This document shows, in pieces, positions 24,378 to 34,677 of a stretch of 64,000 bases of DNA. The stretch covers positions 248,001-312,000 of the forward strand of contig NZ_FOYH01000004.1 in NCBI RefSeq assembly GCF_900116015.1, given 5' to 3'. The stretch comes from Enterobacter sp. kpr-6. GTDB lineage: Bacteria > Pseudomonadota > Gammaproteobacteria > Enterobacterales > Enterobacteriaceae. The first letter of the stretch is position 1. Each line of letters starts with the position of its first letter. The notes under the pieces are model-generated. The model saw nothing but the letters and a program-made list of their open reading frames with translations. It made no database searches and was not told the origin of the DNA. Position numbers and translations under genes: made by a program.

Positions 24378-25529
24378 ATGTTTGAACCTATGGAACTGAC
24401 CAACGATGCGGTGATTAAAGTCATCGGCGTCGGTGGTGGCGGCGGTAATGCCGTCGAACACATGGTGCGCGAGCGCATCGAAGGTGTGGAATTCTTCGCG
24501 GTGAATACCGATGCTCAGGCGTTGCGTAAAACGGCGGTGGGTCAAACCATTCAGATCGGTGGCGGTATCACCAAAGGTCTGGGCGCTGGCGCAAACCCGG
24601 AAGTGGGTCGTAACGCTGCGGAAGAAGATCGTGAAGCTCTGCGCGCGGCGCTGGATGGCGCTGACATGGTCTTTATCGCTGCGGGTATGGGCGGCGGCAC
24701 CGGTACGGGTGCGGCACCTGTTGTGGCTGAAGTCGCAAAAGATTTGGGTATTCTGACCGTTGCTGTCGTTACCAAGCCTTTCAATTTCGAAGGCAAAAAG
24801 CGTATGGCGTTTGCGGAGCAGGGTATCACTGAACTGTCCAAGCATGTGGACTCCCTAATTACTATTCCGAACGACAAGCTGCTGAAAGTGCTGGGTCGCG
24901 GTATCTCTCTGCTTGATGCATTTGGTGCGGCAAACGATGTACTGAAAGGTGCCGTTCAGGGTATCGCCGAACTGATTACGCGTCCGGGCCTGATGAACGT
25001 CGACTTTGCTGACGTGCGTACCGTGATGTCCGAAATGGGCTATGCGATGATGGGCTCTGGCGTGGCCAGCGGTGAAGACCGTGCAGAAGAAGCGGCAGAA
25101 ATGGCAATCTCCAGCCCGCTGCTGGAAGATATCGACCTGTCTGGTGCACGTGGCGTGCTGGTCAACATCACGGCGGGCTTCGATCTGCGTCTGGATGAGT
25201 TTGAAACCGTGGGCAACACGATCCGTGCGTTTGCGTCCGATAACGCAACCGTAGTAATCGGTACGTCCCTTGACCCGGATATGAACGACGAACTGCGCGT
25301 AACCGTGGTTGCGACCGGTATTGGTATGGACAAGCGTCCTGAAATCACTCTGGTAACCAATAAACAGGCCCAGCAACCGGTGATGGATCGTTACCAGCAG
25401 CATGGTATGGCACCGTTGACGCAGGAACAGAAACCCGCAGCGAAAGTGGTTAACGACACGACGCCGCAGGCTGCCAAAGAGCCAGATTATCTGGATATCC
25501 CGGCATTTTTGCGCAAACAGGCTGATTAA
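24378..25529 (+). CDS. ftsZ: Cell division GTPase FtsZ
   Basis: Tubulin-like GTPase that forms the Z ring. The 383-residue protein has the tubulin signature GGGTGTGAAP near residue 104, the T7 loop with NVDFADVRTVM and the C-terminal peptide DYLDIPAFLRKQ, which binds FtsA, ZipA and ZapD. ATG 24378 has GGAG upstream and matches E. coli. The 116-base gap after ftsA probably holds an ftsZ promoter, but no hexamers are certain. Confidence 0.98.
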   Translation: MFEPMELTNDAVIKVIGVGGGGGNAVEHMVRERIEGVEFFAVNTDAQALRKTAVGQTIQIGGGITKGLGAGANPEVGRNAAEEDREALRAALDGADMVFIAAGMGGGTGTGAAPVVAEVAKDLGILTVAVVTKPFNFEGKKRMAFAEQGITELSKHVDSLITIPNDKLLKVLGRGISLLDAFGAANDVLKGAVQGIAELITRPGLMNVDFADVRTVMSEMGYAMMGSGVASGEDRAEEAAEMAISSPLLEDIDLSGARGVLVNITAGFDLRLDEFETVGNTIRAFASDNATVVIGTSLDPDMNDELRVTVVATGIGMDKRPEITLVTNKQAQQPVMDRYQQHGMAPLTQEQKPAAKVVNDTTPQAAKEPDYLDIPAFLRKQAD

Positions 25530-25585
25530 GAATTAGCTGGAATTTGGGAAACGTCGCTCTTTGTGCTAAACTGGCCCGCCGAATG

Positions 25586-25591
25586 TATAGT
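25586..25591 (+). promoter_or_regulatory. Probable lpxC promoter -10
   Basis: TATAGT, 38 bases upstream of lpxC, inside a small inverted repeat (CCGAA...TTCGG). A matching -35 is weak. As I recall the E. coli lpxC promoter has the same core sequence. Confidence 0.45.
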
Positions 25592-25608
25592 ACACTTCGG
25601 TTGGATAG

Positions 25609-26547
<939 letters not shown>

Positions 26548-26582
26548 CAGCTTAGACCATTCTATAAATTCGACTGGTTAAC

Positions 26583-26626
26583 CTGGCACTCTCTCCGGTC
26601 AGGAGCGCCAGTCGTTTTTGTTTTTA
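26583..26626 (+). terminator. lpxC terminator
   Basis: Arms CTGGC-CTC and GAG-GCCAG pair around a ten-base loop, with one mismatch, and are followed by two T-runs. It lies 36 bases after the lpxC stop. Confidence 0.65.
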
Positions 26627-26837
26627 GCCTTTTGTCTCCTGTTTTGCGCCAGCCGCGTTAATCCTGCTTTTTCTACCTTTTATGTTTATGCGTGCGATCG
26701 CTGTTTTCTTAAGCACTTTTACGGCCTCTCTTTCGTCATTACTGCTGCCGTGCCCTGGCATTAGTGGTAATATTTGGGCGCACAATTACATACATCGAAT
26801 TCATCTGTGCAGGTTTGACCAATTTATGGTGGGGTAA

Positions 26838-27338
26838 GTGAGCGGATTACTGACGCGCTGGCGACAATTTGGCAGACGCTATTTCTGGCCGCATCTCTTG
26901 TTGGGGATGGTCGCGGCGAGTCTCGGCCTGCCCGCGCTCAATAATACCGACTCTGCTGAACCTGCTAAAACTGCTGCCAGTAATCATAACCGCATAAGGC
27001 CGGTTAATTTCACCAGCCTTGCCCTGCTGGAAGCCAATCGCCGTCCTAATTTCACTGTCGATTACTGGCATCAGCACGCGATACGCACGGTTATTCGCCA
27101 TCTTTCCTTTGCGATGGCACCGCAAACGCGTTCCGTTGCTGAAGAGCCTTTACCCGTCCAGGCGCATCACCTTGCGTTGCTGGATACGCTCAACGCGCTT
27201 TTAACGCAAGAGAGCAAGCCGCCTGTCATTATTCGTCAGTCGGCGATCACCTTTTCCCTGCCGCAACCGGCGTTTACCATTGCCACCTGGTTAAGCCAGG
27301 TGCAGGGCATCCGCGCCGGACCTCAACGCCTCAGCTAA
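26838..27338 (+). CDS. secM: Secretion monitor SecM
   Basis: Exported peptide whose translation arrest raises secA translation when secretion is slow. It starts at GTG 26838, as in E. coli, and gives 166 residues (E. coli 170). Residues 10-33 form a long signal sequence ([14 protein letters not shown] then a hydrophobic core). The arrest motif is [17 protein letters not shown] at 146-162, with F146, W151, G157, R159 and P162 in register with E. coli F150, W155, G161, R163 and P166. E. coli Ile156 is Leu152 here. secA follows 58 bases later. Confidence 0.94.
   Translation: MSGLLTRWRQFGRRYFWPHLLLGMVAASLGLPALNNTDSAEPAKTAASNHNRIRPVNFTSLALLEANRRPNFTVDYWHQHAIRTVIRHLSFAMAPQTRSVAEEPLPVQAHHLALLDTLNALLTQESKPPVIIRQSAITFSLPQPAFTIATWLSQVQGIRAGPQRLS
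27273..27323 (+). promoter_or_regulatory. SecM ribosome arrest sequence
   Basis: Codons for residues 146-162, spanning the consensus FxxxxWIxxxxGIRAGP with Leu in place of Ile after Trp. In E. coli the nascent chain stalls in the ribosome exit tunnel with the last Pro codon in the A site. Confidence 0.85.
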
Positions 27339-27388
27339 ACCGTTTCACTATCCTTTATTTTATAACTCCGCACGGCGGGGCGTTTGAG
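27322..27388 (+). promoter_or_regulatory. secM-secA hairpin that hides the secA ribosome site
   Basis: CTCAACGCC at 27322-27330, at the end of the secM coding sequence, pairs with GGCGTTTGAG at 27379-27388 with one bulged base. The right arm covers the GAG just upstream of the secA ATG at 27397. A ribosome stalled at the SecM Pro162 codon would melt the left arm. This is the known E. coli mechanism. Confidence 0.75.
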
Positions 27389-27396
27389 ATTTTATT

Positions 27397-30102
27397 ATGC
27401 TAATCAATTTATTAACTAAAGTTTTCGGAAGTCGTAACGATCGTACGCTGCGTCGTATGCGCAAGGCAGTAAACATTATTAACGGCATGGAGCCGACCAT
27501 GGAGAAGCTTTCAGACGACGAGCTGAAAGCTAAAACCAGTGAGTTTCGTGCGCGCCTGGAAAAGGGCGAAACTGTTGAAAGCCTGATCCCTGAAGCCTTC
27601 GCCGTTGTGCGTGAAGCCAGTAAACGCGTCTTTGGCATGCGTCACTTTGACGTACAGCTGCTGGGCGGTATGGTGCTTAATGAACGCTGCATCGCAGAAA
27701 TGCGTACTGGTGAAGGTAAAACCCTGACCGCGACCCTGCCTGCTTATCTGAATGCGTTGAGCGGCAAAGGTGTGCACGTGGTTACCGTCAACGACTACCT
27801 GGCGCAACGTGATGCCGAAAATAACCGTCCGCTGTTTGAATTCCTCGGTCTGACCGTGGGCATCAACCTGCCAAACATGCCTGCCCCGGCAAAGCGCGAA
27901 GCCTATGCGGCCGACATCACCTACGGCACCAACAACGAATATGGCTTCGACTACCTGCGTGACAACATGGCGTTCAGCCCGGAAGAGCGCGTGCAGCGCA
28001 AACTTCACTATGCGCTGGTCGATGAGGTGGACTCCATTCTTATCGATGAAGCCCGTACGCCGCTGATCATCTCCGGTCCGGCTGAAGACAGCTCTGAGAT
28101 GTACAAACGCGTTAATAAAATCATCCCTAACCTGATCCGTCAGGAAAAAGAAGATTCCGACACCTTCCAGGGTGAAGGGCACTTCTCCGTCGATGAAAAA
28201 TCGCGTCAGGTTAACCTGACCGAGCGCGGCCTGGTGCTGATCGAAGAGCTGCTGGTGCAGGAAGGCATCATGGACGAAGGTGAGTCGCTGTATTCTCCGA
28301 CGAACATCATGCTGATGCACCACGTTACCGCCGCCCTGCGCGCGCACGTGCTGTTCACCCGCGACGTTGACTACATCGTAAAAGATGGCGAAGTCATTAT
28401 CGTCGATGAACACACAGGCCGTACCATGCAGGGCCGCCGCTGGTCCGATGGTCTGCATCAGGCTGTGGAAGCGAAAGAAGGCGTGCAGATCCAGAACGAG
28501 AACCAGACGCTGGCGTCCATCACCTTCCAGAACTACTTCCGTCTGTATGAAAAACTGGCCGGTATGACCGGTACTGCCGATACCGAAGCGTTCGAATTTA
28601 GCTCTATTTATAAACTCGATACCGTGGTGGTCCCGACCAACCGTCCGATGATCCGTAAAGATCTGCCCGATCTGGTCTACATGACCGAAGCGGAAAAAAT
28701 TCAGGCGATTATTGAAGACATCAAAGAGCGTACGGCTAACGGCCAGCCGGTGCTGGTGGGGACCATCTCCATCGAAAAATCCGAAGTGGTTTCCCATGAG
28801 CTGACGAAAGCGGGCATTGCGCACAACGTACTGAACGCCAAATTCCACGCCAACGAAGCGGCAATCGTTGCTCAGGCGGGTTATCCGGCAGCGGTCACCA
28901 TCGCCACCAACATGGCGGGTCGTGGTACGGATATCGTGCTCGGCGGTAGCTGGCAGGCAGAAATCGCTGACATAGACGAGCCGACGCCGGAGCAAATCGC
29001 TCAGGTGAAAGCCGACTGGCAGGTGCGTCACGAAGCGGTACTGGCTTCCGGCGGTCTGCACATCATTGGTACTGAGCGCCATGAATCGCGTCGTATCGAT
29101 AACCAGTTGCGTGGCCGTTCCGGTCGTCAGGGTGATGCGGGTTCTTCGCGCTTCTACCTGTCGATGGAAGATGCCCTGATGCGCATTTTCGCCTCCGATC
29201 GCGTTTCCGGCATGATGCGTAAACTGGGGATGAAACCGGGTGAAGCAATTGAACATCCGTGGGTCACTAAAGCCATTGCCAACGCGCAGCGTAAAGTCGA
29301 AAGCCGCAACTTTGATATTCGTAAGCAACTGCTGGAATACGATGATGTGGCGAACGATCAGCGTCGTGCGATCTACAGCCAGCGTAATGAGCTGCTGGAT
29401 GTGTCCGATGTGAGCGAAACCATTACCAGCATCCGTGAAGACGTGTTCAAAGCGACCATCGATGCGCATATCCCGCCGCAGTCTCTGGAAGAGATGTGGG
29501 ATATCCCGGGCCTGCAAGAGCGCCTGAAAAATGATTTCGATCTCGATCTGCCGATCAAAGAGTGGCTGGATAAAGAGCCGGAACTGCACGAAGAAACGCT
29601 GCGTGAGCGTATTCTGAGCCAGGCGGTTGAAGTTTATCAGCGCAAAGAAGAAGTGGTTGGCGTCGAAATGATGCGTCACTTCGAAAAAGGCGTGATGCTG
29701 CAAACGCTGGATTCCCTGTGGAAAGAGCACCTGGCGGCGATGGATTATCTGCGTCAGGGTATCCACCTGCGCGGCTACGCGCAGAAGGATCCGAAGCAGG
29801 AATATAAGCGCGAATCCTTCTCCATGTTTGCGGCGATGCTGGAATCACTGAAATATGAAGTGATCAGCACGCTCAGCAAAGTGCAGGTGCGTATGCCGGA
29901 AGAAGTGGAAGAGATGGAGCAGCAGCGTCGTGAGGAAGCTGAGCGTCTGGCACAGATGCAGCAGCTTAGCCATCAGACCGATGATTCTGAAGCTGCGGCA
30001 GCCCTGGCGGCGCAAACCGGCGAGCGTAAAGTGGGTCGTAACGATCCGTGCCCGTGCGGTTCCGGTAAGAAATACAAACAGTGCCATGGCCGCCTGAGCT
30101 AA
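27397..30102 (+). CDS. secA: Protein translocase ATPase SecA
   Basis: Motor that pushes unfolded preproteins through SecYEG. The 901 residues equal E. coli in length. Visible parts are the Walker A motif [11 protein letters not shown] near residue 102, the DEAD-type [12 protein letters not shown], the preprotein cross-linking domain, NBD2 with [23 protein letters not shown], the long scaffold helix and the C-terminal zinc finger [13 protein letters not shown]. Translation is controlled by secM upstream. Confidence 0.98.
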   Translation: MLINLLTKVFGSRNDRTLRRMRKAVNIINGMEPTMEKLSDDELKAKTSEFRARLEKGETVESLIPEAFAVVREASKRVFGMRHFDVQLLGGMVLNERCIAEMRTGEGKTLTATLPAYLNALSGKGVHVVTVNDYLAQRDAENNRPLFEFLGLTVGINLPNMPAPAKREAYAADITYGTNNEYGFDYLRDNMAFSPEERVQRKLHYALVDEVDSILIDEARTPLIISGPAEDSSEMYKRVNKIIPNLIRQEKEDSDTFQGEGHFSVDEKSRQVNLTERGLVLIEELLVQEGIMDEGESLYSPTNIMLMHHVTAALRAHVLFTRDVDYIVKDGEVIIVDEHTGRTMQGRRWSDGLHQAVEAKEGVQIQNENQTLASITFQNYFRLYEKLAGMTGTADTEAFEFSSIYKLDTVVVPTNRPMIRKDLPDLVYMTEAEKIQAIIEDIKERTANGQPVLVGTISIEKSEVVSHELTKAGIAHNVLNAKFHANEAAIVAQAGYPAAVTIATNMAGRGTDIVLGGSWQAEIADIDEPTPEQIAQVKADWQVRHEAVLASGGLHIIGTERHESRRIDNQLRGRSGRQGDAGSSRFYLSMEDALMRIFASDRVSGMMRKLGMKPGEAIEHPWVTKAIANAQRKVESRNFDIRKQLLEYDDVANDQRRAIYSQRNELLDVSDVSETITSIREDVFKATIDAHIPPQSLEEMWDIPGLQERLKNDFDLDLPIKEWLDKEPELHEETLRERILSQAVEVYQRKEEVVGVEMMRHFEKGVMLQTLDSLWKEHLAAMDYLRQGIHLRGYAQKDPKQEYKRESFSMFAAMLESLKYEVISTLSKVQVRMPEEVEEMEQQRREEAERLAQMQQLSHQTDDSEAAAALAAQTGERKVGRNDPCPCGSGKKYKQCHGRLS

Positions 30103-30120
30103 GCATCGTAAAGTCAAACA

Positions 30121-30146
30121 AAGGCGCAGAGATCTGCGCCTTTTTT
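30121..30146 (+). terminator. secA terminator
   Basis: Ten-base arms AAGGCGCAGA/TCTGCGCCTT followed by T residues, 18 bases after the secA stop and 15 before mutT. It may only partly separate mutT from the upstream transcript. Confidence 0.8.
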
Positions 30147-30160
30147 ATGGATTAAATATT

Positions 30161-30553
30161 ATGAAAACACTGCAAATTTCGGTCGGTATCATTCGCAATG
30201 GGCAGGGTGAAGTTTTTATCACCCAGCGTGCAGCCGATGCGCACATGGCGAATAAAAAAGAGTTCCCGGGCGGTAAGATCGAAGCGGGTGAAACGCCCGA
30301 ACAGGCGCTGGTGCGTGAACTGGAAGAAGAAGTGGGCATTAAAGTAAACACGGCGCAGCCGTTCGACAAGCTGGAGTATGCCTATACGGATCGCCACATC
30401 ACGTTGTGGGTCTATCTGGTGGAAAGCTGGGAAGGGGAGCCATGGGGCCGTGAAGGTCAGCCGGGAAGCTGGATCCCGCAAGCGGCGCTGAACGCGGACG
30501 ATTTCCCGCCCGCGAACGCCGCCATTATTGCCAGGTTAAACCAGCCGAATTAA
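30161..30553 (+). CDS. mutT: 8-oxo-dGTP diphosphatase MutT
   Basis: Removes oxidised 8-oxo-dGTP from the nucleotide pool and so prevents A:T to C:G transversions. The 130-residue protein has a complete Nudix box: G38-x5-E44-x7-R52 E53 L E E E V G I60. The length is one residue more than E. coli. The stop codon overlaps the converging yacG stop by four bases. Confidence 0.95.
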   Translation: MKTLQISVGIIRNGQGEVFITQRAADAHMANKKEFPGGKIEAGETPEQALVRELEEEVGIKVNTAQPFDKLEYAYTDRHITLWVYLVESWEGEPWGREGQPGSWIPQAALNADDFPPANAAIIARLNQPN

Positions 30554-30744
30554 GGCTGTTCCTCGCTCCAGTCGTCGCTGTCCGTGAGATCGCCGCGGCT
30601 GGGGATGCGCTTCTCCTCCGCCGCCCATTCTCCCAGGTCAATAAGCTGGCAGCGCTTAGAGCAAAAAGGGCGAAAGGGGCTGGCTTCTCCCCAGATGACT
30701 TCTTTGCCGCAGGTCGGGCAGTTTACACGCGTTTCGTCAGACAT
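30550..30744 (-). CDS. yacG: DNA gyrase inhibitor YacG
   Basis: Small zinc protein reported in E. coli to bind and inhibit DNA gyrase. The 64 residues carry four zinc-ligand cysteines, C9-P-T-C12 and C28-x3-C32, then an acidic C-terminus. ATG 30744 matches E. coli; an upstream in-frame start at 30777 would reach towards zapD and lacks support. It is downstream of zapD and coaE in one minus-strand operon. Confidence 0.93.
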   Translation of the reverse strand: MSDETRVNCPTCGKEVIWGEASPFRPFCSKRCQLIDLGEWAAEEKRIPSRGDLTDSDDWSEEQP

Positions 30745-30767
30745 TTTCTTTCCTTCACCATTCTTTC

Positions 30768-31511
30768 TTAACAACACGCCAGTTCAAAATCCAGACGCTC
30801 AGGGATAAGGCCATTCTCACTGTCGAGCGGCAGAAAACGGATGGCGAAGCGGCTTTTGTGCCCGGAAATTTGCGGGTAAAGCTCATCGGCAAGCGCAAGT
30901 TGCAGACGCAGTAAATCCGCGTCATCGCCATTGTCCTGATAAAAACCATTCAGGCTGGTCTGCTTGCGAAAAGGAGCCGAGTTACGGACCAGATCCAGGA
31001 TCAGGGTTAATGTCTGCGTCAGGGGCGAAAGGCTATTAATCCATGTAGTGACCTGCTCATCGCGCTGCGACTGCGGCAAATAGAGCCAGAGATGCAGCGT
31101 CGGAATATCAAAACTACAGCACCCGCCGGGAATACTCAGACGCTGGCGCACCAGGCCAACCAGTTTGTCTTCACGCAGAAGCTGACCAATGCGCGGGGCT
31201 GATATTAACGTCGTGCTGTGTTGCCTGAGCTGCTCGCGCAGGGCATCAATACGGTTCTGGTCGACGCCCGGGACTTCTGCCCAGGCTTTCAGTTTACGCT
31301 GCTGGCGCTCAAGCTCTTTTAATAATTCGGTACGAACTTCACCGCGTTCGAACACATCCAGCAACTCGCCCACATTACGGAAAAAATGTAACGCATCGGT
31401 GTGGTCACTGACCGGCAGACGGGCGGAAAGCTGTTGAGTTAAAAACTCGATGCGCAGCCAGGTGCGCATCTTCTCATTGAGCGGGTGTTCAAATAGGACG
31501 TGGGTGTGCAT
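30768..31511 (-). CDS. zapD: Cell division protein ZapD
   Basis: Cross-links FtsZ filaments by binding the FtsZ C-terminal peptide, and so supports Z-ring assembly. The 247-residue product aligns along its length with E. coli ZapD (formerly YacF): [19 protein letters not shown] at the N-terminus, [18 protein letters not shown], the [14 protein letters not shown] core and RLDFELACC at the end. It overlaps coaE by one base (TAATG). Confidence 0.95.
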   Translation of the reverse strand: MHTHVLFEHPLNEKMRTWLRIEFLTQQLSARLPVSDHTDALHFFRNVGELLDVFERGEVRTELLKELERQQRKLKAWAEVPGVDQNRIDALREQLRQHSTTLISAPRIGQLLREDKLVGLVRQRLSIPGGCCSFDIPTLHLWLYLPQSQRDEQVTTWINSLSPLTQTLTLILDLVRNSAPFRKQTSLNGFYQDNGDDADLLRLQLALADELYPQISGHKSRFAIRFLPLDSENGLIPERLDFELACC

Positions 31512-32131
31512 TACGGTTTTTCCTGTGATACGGCCTGGGACGCGTAGTGAAGATAGGCGTCATGCAGGCGGGCAACATCCGATGCCACAGCATCTGGTGC
31601 GCCATTATTGTCAATAACATCATTCGCCACGGCCAGGCGTGCTTCTCGGGTCGCTTGTGCGGCGAGAATATGTTCGGCATGTTCACGGGTGACGCCATCG
31701 CGTCCCATCGTGCGGGAAATCTGGGTTTCAGGTGAGACATCCACCACCAGCACCCGGTCGGCCTGATTCTGTAGCTGGTTTTCCACCAGCAGCGGAACGA
31801 CCCAAAGTGCATAGGGTGAGGTAGTCTGTGCCAGCTGGCGCTGGGTTTCCTGATGAATCAAAGGGTGGAGCAGGGCGTTAAGCCAGGATTTTTCAGTCGG
31901 AGAGGAGAAGATACGCTCGCGCAGTACCCGGCGATTTAACGAGCCGTCAGCATTGAGAATGTCTGAACCGAAATGCGCCGAGATGGCAGTTAATGCGGGT
32001 GTGCCCGGTGCTACCACCTGACGGGCAATAATATCTGCATCAACCACGTTCACGCCGAGGCGGGAGAACGCATTTGCAACGGTCGTTTTACCGCTGCCGA
32101 TTCCCCCGGTTAAGGCGACCGTATACCCCAT
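31511..32131 (-). CDS. coaE: Dephospho-CoA kinase CoaE
   Basis: Catalyses the last step of coenzyme A synthesis, phosphorylating the ribose 3'-hydroxyl of dephospho-CoA. The 206-residue protein has a P-loop GGIGSGKT at residues 9-16 and the CoaE-family segments [16 protein letters not shown] and PLLVENQLQ. It is the first gene of coaE-zapD-yacG, divergent from guaC. Confidence 0.96.
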   Translation of the reverse strand: MGYTVALTGGIGSGKTTVANAFSRLGVNVVDADIIARQVVAPGTPALTAISAHFGSDILNADGSLNRRVLRERIFSSPTEKSWLNALLHPLIHQETQRQLAQTTSPYALWVVPLLVENQLQNQADRVLVVDVSPETQISRTMGRDGVTREHAEHILAAQATREARLAVANDVIDNNGAPDAVASDVARLHDAYLHYASQAVSQEKP

Positions 32132-32395
32132 AAAGCAAAAATCCCAAAATGGTTGGTCAAAAAATCACGCCGCTTAATTTATTTAGCACGTAAATCAATC
32201 GGTTGTCTTTTGAACAAAAAACAGGGCGACAGGTTAATCGAAATTTGCCCTTGCGCCAGGTAAATTTATAGGATTGTAGCGTAAAAAAAGAGATTTTCGC
32301 AGTCTTGCGCCGTCCTATTTAGTGCGTATGATAGCGTCACTGGAGTTGTGTGTTAGACAGTTTGCGTTTCCGCCATTAACCCCAGGAATCCGTCC

Positions 32396-33439
32396 ATGCG
32401 TATCGAAGAAGATCTGAAGTTAGGTTTCAAAGACGTTCTTATCCGCCCTAAACGCTCTACCCTCAAAAGCCGTTCCGATGTTGAACTGGGACGCGAATTC
32501 ACTTTTAAGCACTCTGGCATGGCCTGGTCTGGCGTTCCTGTTATCGCCGCTAACATGGATACCGTGGGAACGTTTGCAATGGCAAAAGTGCTGGCGTCGT
32601 TCGACATCCTGACGGCCGTGCACAAGCATTACAGCGTGGAAGACTGGAAGGCATTTGCGGAGCGTGAATCGACCGACGTGCTGAAGCATGTGATGGTTTC
32701 TACCGGTACCTCTGACGCCGACTTCGAAAAAACCAAACAGATCCTCGCTCTTAACCCGGCGCTGACTTTTGTTTGTATTGATGTGGCGAATGGTTACTCC
32801 GAGCATTTTGTGCAGTTTGTCGCGAAAGCCCGCGAAGCCTGGCCAACAAAAACCATCTGTGCAGGCAATGTGGTAACAGGCGAAATGTGTGAGGAACTGA
32901 TCCTCTCCGGTGCTGACATCGTGAAAGTCGGCATTGGTCCGGGCTCCGTTTGTACCACCCGCGTTAAAACGGGCGTAGGTTATCCGCAGCTCTCTGCCGT
33001 TATCGAATGCGCGGATGCCGCACACGGTCTGGGCGGCCAAATCGTGAGTGACGGCGGCTGTACCGTACCGGGCGATGTGGCAAAAGCGTTCGGCGGCGGG
33101 GCAGATTTTGTCATGCTCGGCGGTATGCTGGCGGGCCACGATGAAAGCGGCGGCACAGTGATTGAAGAAAACGGTGAGAAATTCATGCAGTTCTACGGCA
33201 TGAGCTCTGAATCCGCCATGAATCGCCATGTTGGTGGTGTCGCGGGCTACCGCGCGGCAGAAGGCAAGACCGTTAAACTGGCCCTGCGCGGTCCGGTGGA
33301 AAACACCGCCCGTGACATCCTCGGTGGCCTGCGTTCTGCCTGCACCTACGTGGGTGCATCCCGTCTGAAAGAGTTGACCAAACGCACGACCTTTATCCGC
33401 GTTGCGGAGCAGGAAAACCGCGTTTTCAACAGCCTTTAA
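32396..33439 (+). CDS. guaC: GMP reductase GuaC
   Basis: Converts GMP to IMP and ammonia with NADPH, allowing guanine nucleotides to be reused for adenine nucleotides. The 347 residues form an IMPDH/GMPR-type TIM barrel with the catalytic Cys186 in [11 protein letters not shown] and the flap segment [14 protein letters not shown]. The gene stands alone, divergent from coaE across a 264-base interval, with a terminator behind it. Confidence 0.97.
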   Translation: MRIEEDLKLGFKDVLIRPKRSTLKSRSDVELGREFTFKHSGMAWSGVPVIAANMDTVGTFAMAKVLASFDILTAVHKHYSVEDWKAFAERESTDVLKHVMVSTGTSDADFEKTKQILALNPALTFVCIDVANGYSEHFVQFVAKAREAWPTKTICAGNVVTGEMCEELILSGADIVKVGIGPGSVCTTRVKTGVGYPQLSAVIECADAAHGLGGQIVSDGGCTVPGDVAKAFGGGADFVMLGGMLAGHDESGGTVIEENGEKFMQFYGMSSESAMNRHVGGVAGYRAAEGKTVKLALRGPVENTARDILGGLRSACTYVGASRLKELTKRTTFIRVAEQENRVFNSL

Positions 33440-33446
33440 TCAGGCA

Positions 33447-33479
33447 ACTGGCGCGGCTTCTTGCTGCGCCAGTCTTCTC
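33447..33479 (+). terminator. guaC terminator
   Basis: Stem ACTGGCGC/GCGCCAGT with an 11-base loop followed by a pyrimidine-rich tail, between the converging guaC and hofC. Confidence 0.6.
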
Positions 33480-33480
33480 C

Positions 33481-34677
33481 TTACCCGCTCATCGCATCAC
33501 CCAGATGGAATATCGGCAGATACATTGCCACCACCAGCGTCCCGATAATCACCCCCGTAACGATCAGCATCAATGGCTCCAGTAGCGACGCCAGGTTATC
33601 AGCCTGATGCTGCGTTTTTTCACTGTGATACCCGGCAAGGTTATCGAGCATGGTATCCAGCGCCCCCGACGCCTCGCCTGTTCTGACAAGCTGGATGCAC
33701 AACGGGGTAAACTGACCGCTATTTTTCAGTGCCAGCCAGATAGGGGAACCTAGGCTGACTTCCTGATGCACATCGTGCAGAACGCCACGCCAGAAGGGAC
33801 AGGAGAACGTCTCCTCCACACTCTCCAGACCTTGCAGGAACGCGATACCCGCTTTTTGCGTTAAAGCCAGCACGGTAAAAATCTGGCTCAGCATTTGCCC
33901 GCGGATCAGAAGGCCAAAAACAGGGCTTCGTAAAAGTACACGCTGCCTGTAGCGCAGCCACCCCTGATGGCGGCGCAGTAGTTTTAATGCCACCGCAATC
34001 AGTCCGGTGAACGCCATGACCACTCCTCCCCACTGATGAATCACGTCTGACAGGCCCATAACGCCGCGCGTTAATGTCGGTAGCGGAACGTTGAATGTGC
34101 TGTAGATGGCGGCAAATTCCGGCAGTACCAGGTAAACCATCGCCAGAACAATCACTAACGCCAGCGACAGCACGATCAGCGGGTAACGCAACGCCTTTTT
34201 GACCTTCGCCTTTAACTGCTGCTGTGCTTTCTGCTGGCTGGCAAGCCCCAGGCAACATTCATCAAGTTTCCCCGTCAGCTCCCCGGTGCGGATCATGGCG
34301 ATGTACAGCGGTGAAAACACTTCCGGCCATTGCGCCATCGCGACCGATAACGCGACACCGCTTTCAAGCTGATCCGCCAGTTCCTGGAGTAACGCCCGCC
34401 ACTGATGTGCGGGATGCTGGTCGGCCAGCAGGCGTAATCCCTCCGGTAACACCAGCCCGGCCTGGAGCAGGCTTGCTAACTGGCGGATCAGTTCCAAGCC
34501 CTGCGTCCCTTGCCAAAGACGGGTATGCACCGGGCAGCGTTTCAGTTGCAGAGGATGCTGTTGCCGCGCTTCAAGGGTCAGCGTGGCGGCGATTTTATCC
34601 TCAGCCCATAACAGGCCCTCGCGATTTTCTCCGGCGTGATTCAGACCACGCCACTGCCACAGTTGTTTAGTCCGCAT
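33481..34677 (-). CDS. hofC: Type IV pilus assembly membrane protein HofC (PilC/GspF family)
   Basis: Inner-membrane platform protein expected to work with the HofB ATPase in assembling PpdD pili. The 398-residue protein has two repeated GspF domains with FLRQLASLLQAG-like motifs (here LIRQLASLLQAGLVLPEGL) near residue 60 and three or more membrane segments (about 168-190, 215-235 and the last 25 residues). It overlaps hofB by 11 bases. The E. coli version is 400 residues. Confidence 0.93.
   Translation of the reverse strand: MRTKQLWQWRGLNHAGENREGLLWAEDKIAATLTLEARQQHPLQLKRCPVHTRLWQGTQGLELIRQLASLLQAGLVLPEGLRLLADQHPAHQWRALLQELADQLESGVALSVAMAQWPEVFSPLYIAMIRTGELTGKLDECCLGLASQQKAQQQLKAKVKKALRYPLIVLSLALVIVLAMVYLVLPEFAAIYSTFNVPLPTLTRGVMGLSDVIHQWGGVVMAFTGLIAVALKLLRRHQGWLRYRQRVLLRSPVFGLLIRGQMLSQIFTVLALTQKAGIAFLQGLESVEETFSCPFWRGVLHDVHQEVSLGSPIWLALKNSGQFTPLCIQLVRTGEASGALDTMLDNLAGYHSEKTQHQADNLASLLEPLMLIVTGVIIGTLVVAMYLPIFHLGDAMSG

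Noticed and set aside
27511-29766. 751-codon open frame antisense to secA
   Set aside because: It lies entirely in the shadow of secA, whose strong codon bias leaves the opposite strand free of stops. No ribosome site or family signature.
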